Positions 6,611-12,076 of a DNA stretch of 12,076 nucleotides are shown here, one piece after another. The number at the start of each line of letters is the position of its first letter. The stretch's first letter is position 1. This DNA comes from Desulfobacterales bacterium. Lineage in GTDB: Bacteria; Desulfobacterota; Desulfobacteria; Desulfobacterales; DAOWNP01. Both the position numbers and the translations under genes were made by a program. The stretch is from contig JASFBI010000011.1 of the NCBI GenBank assembly GCA_030149595.1, forward strand, positions 1 to 12,076, in the 5' to 3' direction. The notes under the pieces were generated by a model that searched no databases, was not told the origin of the DNA, and saw only the letters and a list, made by a program, of their open reading frames with translations.

Positions 6611-7246
6611 ATGAAAATAATCCAGATAAAACTTACAAAAATGGCAACTTTCTGCTACCTCGTTGGCGATAAGACAACAAAAACATGTGCTTTAATAGAT
6701 CCTGCTTTTGAAACAAAGAAAATATTGAAAATAGCAAAATCGGAAAATTTCCGCATAACTCATGTTATAAATACCCACTGCCACAGCGATCACACAGCAG
6801 GTAATGCTGATATTATAAAAAACACAGGGGCTCAGTTATGTATTCACAAAACAGACTCTGTAAAACTTACAGGGTTTATAAACAGATCTTTATCAAGAAT
6901 TTTAGGAGGAAAAAAATCCCCTGTTCCTGATATTTTACTGGAAGATAATGATATAATTGAAATAGGAAAAACAAAAATAAAAGTAATTCTCACACCAGGA
7001 CACACAAAGGGAAGCATCTGTTTATATTCTGGCGGTAATCTGTTTACAGGTGATACTCTTTTTGTAGAAACTGTGGGAAGATCTGACCTTCCAGGTGGAT
7101 CATTTAAAGAGATTGCAAACTCTATTAAAAGCAGGCTTTATACTTTAGATAATAACACTATTGTATGGCCAGGCCATGATTATGGCTCCACGCCCCATTC
7201 AACCATAGGGTATGAAAAAAACAATAATTGTGCAGTAAAATTGTAA
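6611..7246 (+). CDS. Metallo-beta-lactamase-fold hydrolase (glyoxalase II / persulfide dioxygenase-like)
   Basis: A 211-residue soluble protein of the metallo-beta-lactamase superfamily, glyoxalase II branch. The full set of metal ligands is present: H56-C-H58-S-D60-H61 (THCHSDHTAGN), H131 (TPGHTKGS), D148 (FTGDTLF) and H189 (WPGHDYG). The segment VETVGRSDLPGGS and the ending PGHDYGSTPHSTIGYEKNN are typical of the small hydroxyacylglutathione hydrolase-like and ETHE1-like proteins of anaerobes; the C-terminal glutathione-binding domain of true GloB is missing. Likely a thioester hydrolase or a sulfur-handling enzyme; the substrate is open, and a strict anaerobe would make an oxygen-dependent persulfide dioxygenase less likely. 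No Shine-Dalgarno sequence is visible before the ATG. It is a single-gene unit with its own promoter and converges on the bzaF-like gene. Confidence 0.9.
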   Translation: MKIIQIKLTKMATFCYLVGDKTTKTCALIDPAFETKKILKIAKSENFRITHVINTHCHSDHTAGNADIIKNTGAQLCIHKTDSVKLTGFINRSLSRILGGKKSPVPDILLEDNDIIEIGKTKIKVILTPGHTKGSICLYSGGNLFTGDTLFVETVGRSDLPGGSFKEIANSIKSRLYTLDNNTIVWPGHDYGSTPHSTIGYEKNNNCAVKL

Positions 7247-7267
7247 TTTCAAAAGAAAACACATAAA

Positions 7268-7405
7268 CAGACTGTTACAGAACACTAATTTATACAATTT
7301 CTGCGTTAAAAAATCAATTTAATCCTCGGAATACAACGGGTATACCTGCGGTTAAATTGATTTTTTTGCCTTGAACTTGAAAAAATTTTCATTCTGTAAC
7401 AGCCT
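7268..7405. repeat. Imperfect 138-bp palindromic element, MITE-like
   Basis: The ends are inverted repeats: CAGACTGTTACAGAA (7268-7282) and TTCTGTAACAGCCTG (7391-7405), 14 of 15 bases paired. A second, perfect pair of 15 bases, AAAAAATCAATTTAA (7309-7323) and TTAAATTGATTTTTT (7353-7367), lies inside, and the sequence around the centre (CCTCGG ... CCTGCGG) is also partly symmetric. The whole element is therefore one long imperfect hairpin with matching termini and no coding capacity. Such architecture is that of a miniature inverted-repeat element or a large REP-like repeat; copies elsewhere in the genome would settle it. It lies between two convergent genes. Confidence 0.75.
7309..7373. terminator. 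Bidirectional hairpin terminator between convergent genes
   Basis: The perfect 15-bp stem inside the palindromic element reads A6...T6 on both strands, so either transcript would form a stable stem whose distal arm ends in a run of U: TTGATTTTTTT on the plus strand and the same pattern on the minus strand. It is placed 60-80 bases beyond the stop of the MBL gene and about 80 bases beyond the stop of the bzaF-like gene. The loop is large (29 bases, itself partly paired), so efficiency is uncertain. Confidence 0.55.
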
Positions 7406-7447
7406 GTCGACCATTAAGATATGCCAGCTGAATTTATAAATACTGAT

Positions 7448-8761
7448 TTACTTCATCTTTTTTTGGGGAGATATGTCTGCTTTAAAAACTTCCATCCCTT
7501 TTTTCATGGCACAAAAGTCACCGCACATGGTACATGTTGATTTATTTTCAGGCTCACGATCTTCACGGATTTTTCTGGCAATATCCGGAAACATAAGATA
7601 TTTTTCCAGATCATCCCATCTCATATCACGTCTCGACATTGCAGCATACTTTTCATTATCTCTTCTTTGGGGGTATTTGGCTATATCTCCGACCCTTACT
7701 GCAAGACGGGTTATCCTTACCCCTTCTCTTACATCATTTTCATTGGGAAGGGCAAGATGCTCTGCCGGAGTAATATAACATATTAGATCTGCCCCATAAC
7801 GTGTAGAATTTGCAGCTCCTATTGCAGCAACAACATGGTCATATCCTGCTCCTGAATCCATAGGTATAGGTCCTAAAACATAATATGGTGCATTCCCGCT
7901 CATTCTCTTTTCAAGCATAATATTGCCTTCTATCTCATCTAAAGGCACATGCCCCGGACCTTCCACCATCATCTGACACCCTAAATTACGGCCTGTTTCA
8001 GCTAATTCACAATTTATTATCATTTCAGCCATCTGGGCACGATCATGGCTGTCATGTATTGCTCCGGCACGTATGCCATTTCCAAGAGAAAGCACAGCAT
8101 CATATTTTTTCATTAATGCACATACTCTGTCAAATTGTTCATACAAAGGGTTTTCCTTACCAGTTCTATCCATCCAGGCAACCATAAAAGTTCCACCTTT
8201 TGAAACCAGTCCCCCGTACCTGTACCCCTGTTTTCTCAAACGCTCTATTGTATATCTGTTTATCCCGCAATGGATAGCCATAAAACTTATCCCGTCATCC
8301 AACTGTTTTTCAATAAGATCAAATAAAAATTCAGGGTCAAGTTTTCCGGGATCTCCATACTTTCTACCTGTCTCTTTAAATGCCTGATACAGAGGTACAT
8401 TTCCAACAGGAAGATTGGTATTTGACAAAACTGCCCTTCTTATAGCATCCAGATCCCCGCCTGCTGAAAGCTCCATCAGGGTATCTGCTCCCTCCTCTTC
8501 TGCTGCCTTTGCTTTTCTTACTTCAGCATCAATATCACAGATATCAGACGAAGTACCTATTGAGGCATTCACTTTGGTTCTAAGCCCCATTCCTATCCCT
8601 ACAATTCTCTGATTTTGTCTTTTAGGGTGATTTGCTATAACTATTTCACCTTTTGCAACACGCCCTTTTATTATTTCAACAGAAATTCCCTCATCTGCTG
8701 CAACTTTTTTCATCTGCTCTGAAACAATCCCTTCTTTTGCCAGCTCTATCTGGGTTTTCAT
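7448..8761 (-). CDS. bzaF: ThiC-family radical SAM enzyme, probably 5-hydroxybenzimidazole synthase BzaF
   Basis: A 437-residue ThiC/BzaF protein, the short form without the N-terminal extension of E. coli ThiC. Family marks are MVEGPGHVPLDEIEGN, DLICYITPAEHLALPN and a C-terminal iron-sulfur motif C410-TM-C413-GDF-C417, a CX2CX3C cluster and one residue shorter than the CX2CX4C of E. coli ThiC. Both ThiC and BzaF rearrange aminoimidazole ribotide with SAM: ThiC gives the thiamin pyrimidine, BzaF gives 5-hydroxybenzimidazole, the lower base of an anaerobic cobamide. I prefer BzaF because the 5' leader carries a cobalamin riboswitch with a terminator and no TPP riboswitch is seen; this is the form of control described for bza genes. 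AAAGGAGAG lies six bases before the ATG. It stands alone, without bzaC/D/E or thiamin genes beside it. The enzyme family is certain, the product inferred. Confidence 0.8.
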   Translation of the reverse strand: MKTQIELAKEGIVSEQMKKVAADEGISVEIIKGRVAKGEIVIANHPKRQNQRIVGIGMGLRTKVNASIGTSSDICDIDAEVRKAKAAEEEGADTLMELSAGGDLDAIRRAVLSNTNLPVGNVPLYQAFKETGRKYGDPGKLDPEFLFDLIEKQLDDGISFMAIHCGINRYTIERLRKQGYRYGGLVSKGGTFMVAWMDRTGKENPLYEQFDRVCALMKKYDAVLSLGNGIRAGAIHDSHDRAQMAEMIINCELAETGRNLGCQMMVEGPGHVPLDEIEGNIMLEKRMSGNAPYYVLGPIPMDSGAGYDHVVAAIGAANSTRYGADLICYITPAEHLALPNENDVREGVRITRLAVRVGDIAKYPQRRDNEKYAAMSRRDMRWDDLEKYLMFPDIARKIREDREPENKSTCTMCGDFCAMKKGMEVFKADISPQKKMK

Positions 8762-8781
8762 ATTCTCTCCTTTAAATAAAA

Positions 8782-8819
8782 AAAGGGTTTTAACGAAAAA
8801 AAAATCGCTAAAACCCTTT
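8782..8819 (-). terminator. Intrinsic terminator, expression platform of the riboswitch
   Basis: On the minus strand the transcript reads AAAGGGUUUUAGCGA, a loop of U residues, then UCGUUAAAACCCUUU and a run of seven U. The stem is 15 bp long, with one G-U pair, and is fully paired otherwise. It lies between the cobalamin aptamer and the ribosome binding site of the ThiC-family gene, only about 13 bases before the latter. This is the textbook place for a transcription attenuator that is formed when ligand binds. Confidence 0.88.
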
Positions 8820-8837
8820 GCCTTCAGATTTATAAAT

Positions 8838-9004
8838 CATGTTTTTAGTTCGTCTTCTGACTTCCGGAACTTTTTTAATATGCTGTCTTCCCACTCAATA
8901 AAAAATAAAGCAGTGACTTTTTACAACTTTGGTGCAAAAAAAAAGTATTTCCGGTTACAGCGTTGGGTACGTTACAGATTTTAACTGTATTCCGTTAACT
9001 AAAA
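8838..9004 (-). ncRNA. Cobalamin riboswitch (B12 aptamer)
   Basis: Read on the minus strand, the conserved blocks come in order. The core is GGAATACAG-UUAAAAU-CUGU (a stem-loop matching GGNG-AAA-CC), ACGUACCCAACGCUGUAAC (8951-8975, matching the CCCGCCGCUGUAAC block), then AGUCACUG (8911-8918, GCCACUG block), GUGGGAAGACAGC (8883-8895, GGGAAGG block) and finally the B12 box AAGUCAGAAGACGAAC (8849-8864, matching AGYCAGGAGACC). The order, spacing and near-complete match to these blocks of the Rfam cobalamin family make the call firm. I did not run a covariance search. It would bind an adenosyl- or other cobamide and stop transcription into the gene downstream through the hairpin at 8782-8819. Confidence 0.9.
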
Positions 9005-9012
9005 AAACTTCT

Positions 9013-9104
9013 CTATTTATATAAAAGTCCATCCAAACGATTAGAATCATTGAACTTTCATTTTTTGTTGTGACCGATAAAGAATAACCATGCTTCCAGC
9101 CATG
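9013..9104 (-). repeat. Dispersed repeat, copy B (inverted partner of 6346-6434)
   Basis: Its reverse complement begins CATGGCTGGAAGCATGG and follows copy A to the TTTGGA-TGGAC-TTTTATATAA end. The outer ends of the two copies are the same (CATGGC then GGA) and point away from each other, so the MBL gene and the riboswitch-controlled gene are enclosed. Copy B lies immediately before the 5' end of the cobalamin riboswitch and, in the right orientation, may provide the AT-rich -10-like sequence TATATAAAT for it. The 18-codon frame MAGSMVILYRSQQ in B differs from that of A, so no protein is conserved. Confidence 0.75.
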
Positions 9105-9158
9105 CAGATTATATAAATACCTAATTTATATCTTGAAAAATCAATAGTCAATATTTTT
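9105..9158. other. Short AT-rich spacer downstream of the metalloprotease gene
   Basis: Between copy B of the repeat and the stop codon of the gene at 9159 I see AT-rich sequence, without a convincing terminator. The minus-strand transcript would enter the repeat and then the riboswitch, so read-through into the gene at 7448-8761 is possible and would still be subject to the riboswitch. Confidence 0.3.
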
Positions 9159-9893
9159 TTACTCTGCAAGATCAATTATACTTCCTTTTTGAAAATCCGG
9201 TTCATTATTAAAATAGTTTGCTGTTTTAATTTGACCTCTGTCCTCTTTTTCAACATCTGATTTATTATTTTCCAATTTATTATTATCTGACTCTATCTCC
9301 TCTTCACCTTCCAATGCTTCTTCCGTACGCTTTTTAAACAATTCAGCCTGGGCATGGGCTTCAATCTGGACTGCTTTGGCAGCAACTGCTCTATCTGCAG
9401 ATGACGGTTCTTTAGGAGCTAAAGCTGCAGCTTTTACTATCTGCATTTTTTTTATGGTTTTTTCAGGATCTCCACTCTCTTTTGAGGTGTCTATTTTTAC
9501 TTCACCGGAAACAGCATAACTTCCACCGTCTGCTCCTCTTTTATATTCAAATGCTGCACCACTTGTAATGTATTGACCACCAGCCGCTATATGTGCCATC
9601 TCATGCGCTCTTACTTCCCTGTCTCTTTTTTTAAGAGTTTCTACCTCTTTTAACTCCTGCTTTGTCAACTCCCCTTTTTTATCTAACTGTTTTTTTTCAT
9701 TTTCCTTTTCAGATTCACTGTTTTTAACTGCATTATCTGGTTTTTCACTATTTATTTGAACTTCTTCAGGATTTTGGATAGAGTCATCAGAATATTTGTC
9801 TATATGCCCCTGATTATATCCTGAATAATTAAAAAACACATTACTATTACCTATTTCCATATGCTTTTTTACCATCCTTCTTAAATATTTCAA
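9159..9893 (-). CDS. Putative metalloprotease, CJM1_0395 (SprA-related) family
   Basis: A 244-residue protein whose middle part (about 86-175) fits the family NCBI calls putative metalloprotease CJM1_0395 (Pfam SprA-related). The hallmark is a zinc-protease HExxH: RAH97-E-M-A-H101-IAAGGQYITSG, followed by FEYKRGADGGSYAVSGEVKID and PEKTIKKMQIVKAAALAPKEPSSADRAVAAKA, which recur in family members. No signal peptide or transmembrane helix is visible; the N-terminal 85 residues and C-terminal 60 are polar, rich in Glu, Lys and Asn, and look disordered. The start is not settled: the ATG at 9893 lacks a Shine-Dalgarno sequence; ATGs at 9875 and 9860 are possible, the last having AAGGA upstream. The biological role is not known and the peptidase activity is unproven for this family. 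Confidence 0.82.
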   Translation of the reverse strand: MKYLRRMVKKHMEIGNSNVFFNYSGYNQGHIDKYSDDSIQNPEEVQINSEKPDNAVKNSESEKENEKKQLDKKGELTKQELKEVETLKKRDREVRAHEMAHIAAGGQYITSGAAFEYKRGADGGSYAVSGEVKIDTSKESGDPEKTIKKMQIVKAAALAPKEPSSADRAVAAKAVQIEAHAQAELFKKRTEEALEGEEEIESDNNKLENNKSDVEKEDRGQIKTANYFNNEPDFQKGSIIDLAE

Positions 9894-10244
9894 CCAGATA
9901 AATCTAAATTACCCAATTAACTGCATAATATACTTTTATCGGCAAAAAACCAGCCACCTTTAATTTATTTTAAAAAATATTAAATACAGTATGAACATAT
10001 CCGAATAACTAAATAGTAAAGTAATTTTTTTATTGATTTAATGTTTTAAAAAACTTATTATTTTGGGTAGGTCTTTTTTAGAATAGGATTTAATTATCAA
10101 TTTGTATATGTTTTATTTACTGTACTATATTTCCATATGCTTTTTAGGAAAACTTTTTTGCATAAAATTTATTTCTACTACTTAATCCTTCTAAAATCCA
10201 TTAAATAAAAATTCTAATTATATTTGTTAGTTACAGGCAATAAT
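9894..10244. other. Divergent, very AT-rich intergenic region
   Basis: About 350 bases separate the minus-strand metalloprotease gene and the plus-strand M15 peptidase gene. Both promoters must lie here but I see no well-conserved -35/-10 pair; the base composition gives many chance -10-like words. The exact 18-bp direct repeat TATTTCCATATGCTTTTT has one copy here (10128-10145) and its other at 9852-9869 in the 5' end of the metalloprotease gene. No gene, RNA or palindrome of note. Confidence 0.4.
10128..10145 (+). repeat. 18-bp direct repeat (other copy 9852-9869)
   Basis: TATTTCCATATGCTTTTT occurs exactly twice, at 9852-9869 (over the second possible start codons of the metalloprotease gene) and at 10128-10145. 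Flanking bases differ. It could be the trace of a small duplication, a protein-binding site in both promoters or chance in AT-rich DNA. Confidence 0.4.
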
Positions 10245-11099
10245 ATGATTAAACGAAGAGAATTTTTAAAAAATATAACAGCTTTTAGTTTTAGCAGCTA
10301 TTTTATATCTAATACCGTATATGCTAAAACTGCCGGCAAAATATTTAATCCTAAAGATTTTATCAGTGACAAATATCTAAAAGATTATATACATAAAATG
10401 AAAAATTTTGACAGACCCCACAAGGGAGATGTTTATATTAGCATAGAAGATTATAAAACTTTAATTTCAACTTTAAAACGATTAAAAAGAATTCAAAATA
10501 CAGTAGGTCATGGACATTTTTATCTTTTAGGACTTGATGAAACCATTAATCTGTCAAAAAACTATCCAAGGATCGGTAAATTTACAAAAAAAGAATTGGA
10601 CTTTATTGAAAATATATTTTACAAAAAAAGCAGTACTTATGGTTTTTATGGAAATAAGCCCTTGCCTAAAATCACATCTAAAATAAATAAATGCAGTACA
10701 ATTAAAATAAAACACTCATACGGAAACTACCTTTTTAAAGGCCCTGCTTTTGAAACTTATTTAAAAATAAAAAAGGAAGTTGGGAATAAAGCTGTTTTAA
10801 CCTCGGGTATAAGAAGCGTTATTAAACAGTTTTATCTGTTTTTAAATAAAGTTTACAGAAGTAATGGGAACCTCTCTATGGCTTCCAGATCCCTTGCTCC
10901 TCCAGGCTACTCCTATCACGCCATAGGCGATTTCGATATAGGCCAGTCCGGATTCGGAGAAGCAAATTTCTCAGTTAGATTTACCAATACCCCTGTATAT
11001 AAAAAATTAAATCACCTCGGTTTTATTAATTTGCGCTACACACAAAATAACAATTTAGGAGTTCGTTTTGAACCATGGCATGTTAAAGTCAAAATATAA
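10245..11099 (+). CDS. Tat-exported M15-type D-alanyl-D-alanine carboxypeptidase family protein
   Basis: A 284-residue envelope protein. I chose the ATG at 10245 and not the upstream TTG at 10224: it gives the twin-arginine signal MIKRREFLKN (R4-R5-E-F-L-K), followed by a short hydrophobic stretch and a likely cleavage after VYA27. The C-terminal 120 residues fit the M15B VanY/LAS-type metallopeptidase region: TSGIRS, then GYS223-Y-H225-AIGDFD231-IG and RFEP-W-H279-V near the end. The likely zinc ligands are H225, D231 (or D229) and H279, with E276 as base. H to D spacing is one residue shorter than the HxxGxAxD of VanY. Expected role: trimming of D-Ala-D-Ala or other peptide bonds in peptidoglycan, in the periplasm. 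Tat export suggests the protein folds with its metal in the cytoplasm. The N-terminal 130 residues are not recognised. Confidence 0.85.
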   Translation: MIKRREFLKNITAFSFSSYFISNTVYAKTAGKIFNPKDFISDKYLKDYIHKMKNFDRPHKGDVYISIEDYKTLISTLKRLKRIQNTVGHGHFYLLGLDETINLSKNYPRIGKFTKKELDFIENIFYKKSSTYGFYGNKPLPKITSKINKCSTIKIKHSYGNYLFKGPAFETYLKIKKEVGNKAVLTSGIRSVIKQFYLFLNKVYRSNGNLSMASRSLAPPGYSYHAIGDFDIGQSGFGEANFSVRFTNTPVYKKLNHLGFINLRYTQNNNLGVRFEPWHVKVKI

Positions 11100-11252
11100 A
11101 ACCGCTACTACAAAAGAATACCTACAACAGCACCTGTCATACAAGCAGACAGAATACCTGCAAAAGTTGCTATTCCTGAAGTCATTAAGGAAAAGATATG
11201 ACAGATTTATCTTCCATGTATGTTATTTAAAAACAATTTTGCATAATTTTTA
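11100..11252. other. Intergenic region with a possible 25-codon membrane-protein remnant on the minus strand
   Basis: No plus-strand gene is visible. On the minus strand a frame from ATG at 11185 to TAG at 11108 encodes 25 residues starting MTSGIATFAGILSAC and ending TGAVVGILL. It is strongly hydrophobic with Gly and Ala at membrane-helix spacing, no Shine-Dalgarno sequence, and two stops in a row at its end. It is either the decayed end of a membrane protein gene or a chance frame. I cannot name a family. The yafV gene begins immediately after this stretch without a clear ribosome binding site. Confidence 0.3.
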
Positions 11253-12032
11253 ATGAAATCTTTAAGTATAACCATAATACAGCATGATATAATATGGGAA
11301 GACCCCAAAAGCAATATTGAGCTGTTAAATAAAAAAATTGACCAGACAGCAGACACAGATCTTATAATTTTACCTGAAATGTTTGCTACAGGCTTTACAA
11401 TGCATGTAAAAAAATTTGCCCAAAGCATGACAGGAACTCTTGTAGAGTGGTTAAAAAAAAGTGCAATAAGAAAATCTGCTGATATAGTCGGAAGTATAAT
11501 CACAAAAGAAAATGATCAATATTTCAACAGGCTTATATGGGCATCTCCCACAGGTAAAATATATACCTATGACAAACGTCACCTTTTTAGAATGGCAGGA
11601 GAAGATAAAGTATATGCTCAAGGCACAAAACATCTTACTGTTAATATTAAAAACTGGAAGGTAAACCCGTTTATCTGTTATGATCTAAGATTTCCATGCT
11701 GGCTGAGAAATTATGGGAATTATTATGATATTGCACTGTTTATTGCAAACTGGCCAAAAAAACGTATTTATCACTGGCAGACTCTTTTAAAAGCAAGGGC
11801 AATAGAAAATCAATCCTATATCATAGGTGTTAACAGAACAGGAGAAGATAAAAACAAAGTACAATACAACGGACACTCAATGGTTATAGCTCCTGATGGT
11901 AAAGTTTTACTTGAAAACGATCACAAGGAGTCCATATCCTCAATTATTTTATCAAAAGAAATTCTTGAAAAAACAAGAGAGTTTTTCCCTGTCTGGAAAG
12001 ATGCAGATTTTTCTGATACACCTTTTATATAG
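11253..12032 (+). CDS. yafV: Omega-amidase, YafV-type nitrilase superfamily hydrolase
   Basis: A 259-residue cytosolic carbon-nitrogen hydrolase. The nitrilase catalytic set is complete: E42 (LPEMFATGF), K108 (YDKRHLF), C142 (FICYDLRFP) with the second glutamate E117 (AGEDKVY). ICYDLRFPCWLRN and YDIALFIANWP are typical of the YafV/Nit2 omega-amidase branch. The enzyme deaminates alpha-ketoglutaramate or ketosuccinamate, the products of glutamine or asparagine transamination, and is linked to methionine salvage with a glutamine transaminase. No such transaminase is beside it here. Length is normal (about 256 in E. coli). The start has no Shine-Dalgarno sequence; N-terminal MKSLSITIIQHDIIWEDP fits the family, so the ATG is kept. 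It follows the M15 gene by 153 bases, so shared transcription is possible but not evident. Confidence 0.92.
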   Translation: MKSLSITIIQHDIIWEDPKSNIELLNKKIDQTADTDLIILPEMFATGFTMHVKKFAQSMTGTLVEWLKKSAIRKSADIVGSIITKENDQYFNRLIWASPTGKIYTYDKRHLFRMAGEDKVYAQGTKHLTVNIKNWKVNPFICYDLRFPCWLRNYGNYYDIALFIANWPKKRIYHWQTLLKARAIENQSYIIGVNRTGEDKNKVQYNGHSMVIAPDGKVLLENDHKESISSIILSKEILEKTREFFPVWKDADFSDTPFI

Positions 12033-12076
12033 TGTCTGAACGAAAACTATGATTTTTTGTCAAGGTCAAGGAAGAT
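12033..12076 (+). repeat. Probable start of a dispersed repeat, cut by window end
   Basis: After the yafV stop codon, the sequence TGTCTGAACGAAAAC followed by TTTTTTGTCAAGGTCAAGG closely follows the design of the right arm of the palindromic element at 7268-7405 (GAAAATTTTTTCAAGTTCAAGG on its minus strand): a GAAAA block, a T run and CAAGNTCAAGG. It may be the first arm of a related palindrome whose second arm lies outside the window. The similarity is short; the call is tentative. Confidence 0.4.

Noticed and set aside
7473..8612. Three plus-strand frames of 65-104 codons opposite the ThiC-family gene
   Set aside because: They are antisense to a well-conserved enzyme and have no protein character.
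7448..8761. Plain annotation as thiC (HMP-P synthase)
   Set aside because: The protein fits, but the leader has a cobalamin and not a TPP riboswitch and no thiamin genes are near; bzaF explains both.
11238..11255. CATAAT as a -10 box for a leaderless yafV transcript
   Set aside because: There is no -35 partner at the right distance and such words are frequent in this AT-rich sequence.
11207..11633. Minus-strand open frames over the start of yafV
   Set aside because: They are antisense to a complete nitrilase-family gene and show no family features.

Overview
The window looks like a stretch of chromosome from an AT-rich, anaerobic Gram-negative bacterium, most probably a Desulfobacterota (sulfate-reducer type). 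The signs are type IV pilus minor pilins of the deltaproteobacterial style, a short anaerobe-type ThiC/BzaF enzyme, a CJM1_0395-type putative metalloprotease and an omega-amidase. The taxonomy is inferred from protein character only; no marker gene is present.

Layout. (1) Positions 1-5302, minus strand: a tightly packed minor-pilin operon in the order fimT/gspH, pilW, pilV, pilX, pilY1. pilY1 runs off the left edge before its C-terminal propeller. These proteins should form the priming and tip complex of a type IV pilus. Acidic DxDxDG loops of the calcium-binding kind recur in four of the five. (2) Positions 5586-6305, minus strand: a vapBC (FitAB-like) toxin-antitoxin pair with a clear sigma70 promoter and palindromic operator candidates. 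(3) Positions 6346-9104: a segment bounded by two inverted copies of a dispersed repeat of about 80-90 bp. Inside it a metallo-beta-lactamase-fold hydrolase (plus) and a ThiC-family radical SAM enzyme (minus) converge on an imperfect palindrome of about 138 bp. (4) Positions 9159-12032: a putative metalloprotease (minus), then a Tat-exported M15-type D-Ala-D-Ala carboxypeptidase-like protein and a YafV-type omega-amidase (both plus). The last 44 bases look like the beginning of another dispersed repeat.

The most informative point is the ThiC-family gene. By protein alone it would be called thiC. Its 5' leader, however, contains the conserved core of a cobalamin riboswitch followed by a strong intrinsic terminator just upstream of the ribosome binding site, and I see no TPP riboswitch. 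That makes it much more likely to be bzaF, 5-hydroxybenzimidazole synthase, which makes the lower base of an anaerobic cobamide and would be switched off when cobamide is plentiful.

I found no rRNA, tRNA, CRISPR array, intact transposase or clearly undescribed multi-gene defence system. The unusual content is in the riboswitch-controlled bzaF, the repeat-bounded cassette, the nested domain in PilY1 and the acidic loops of the pilins.
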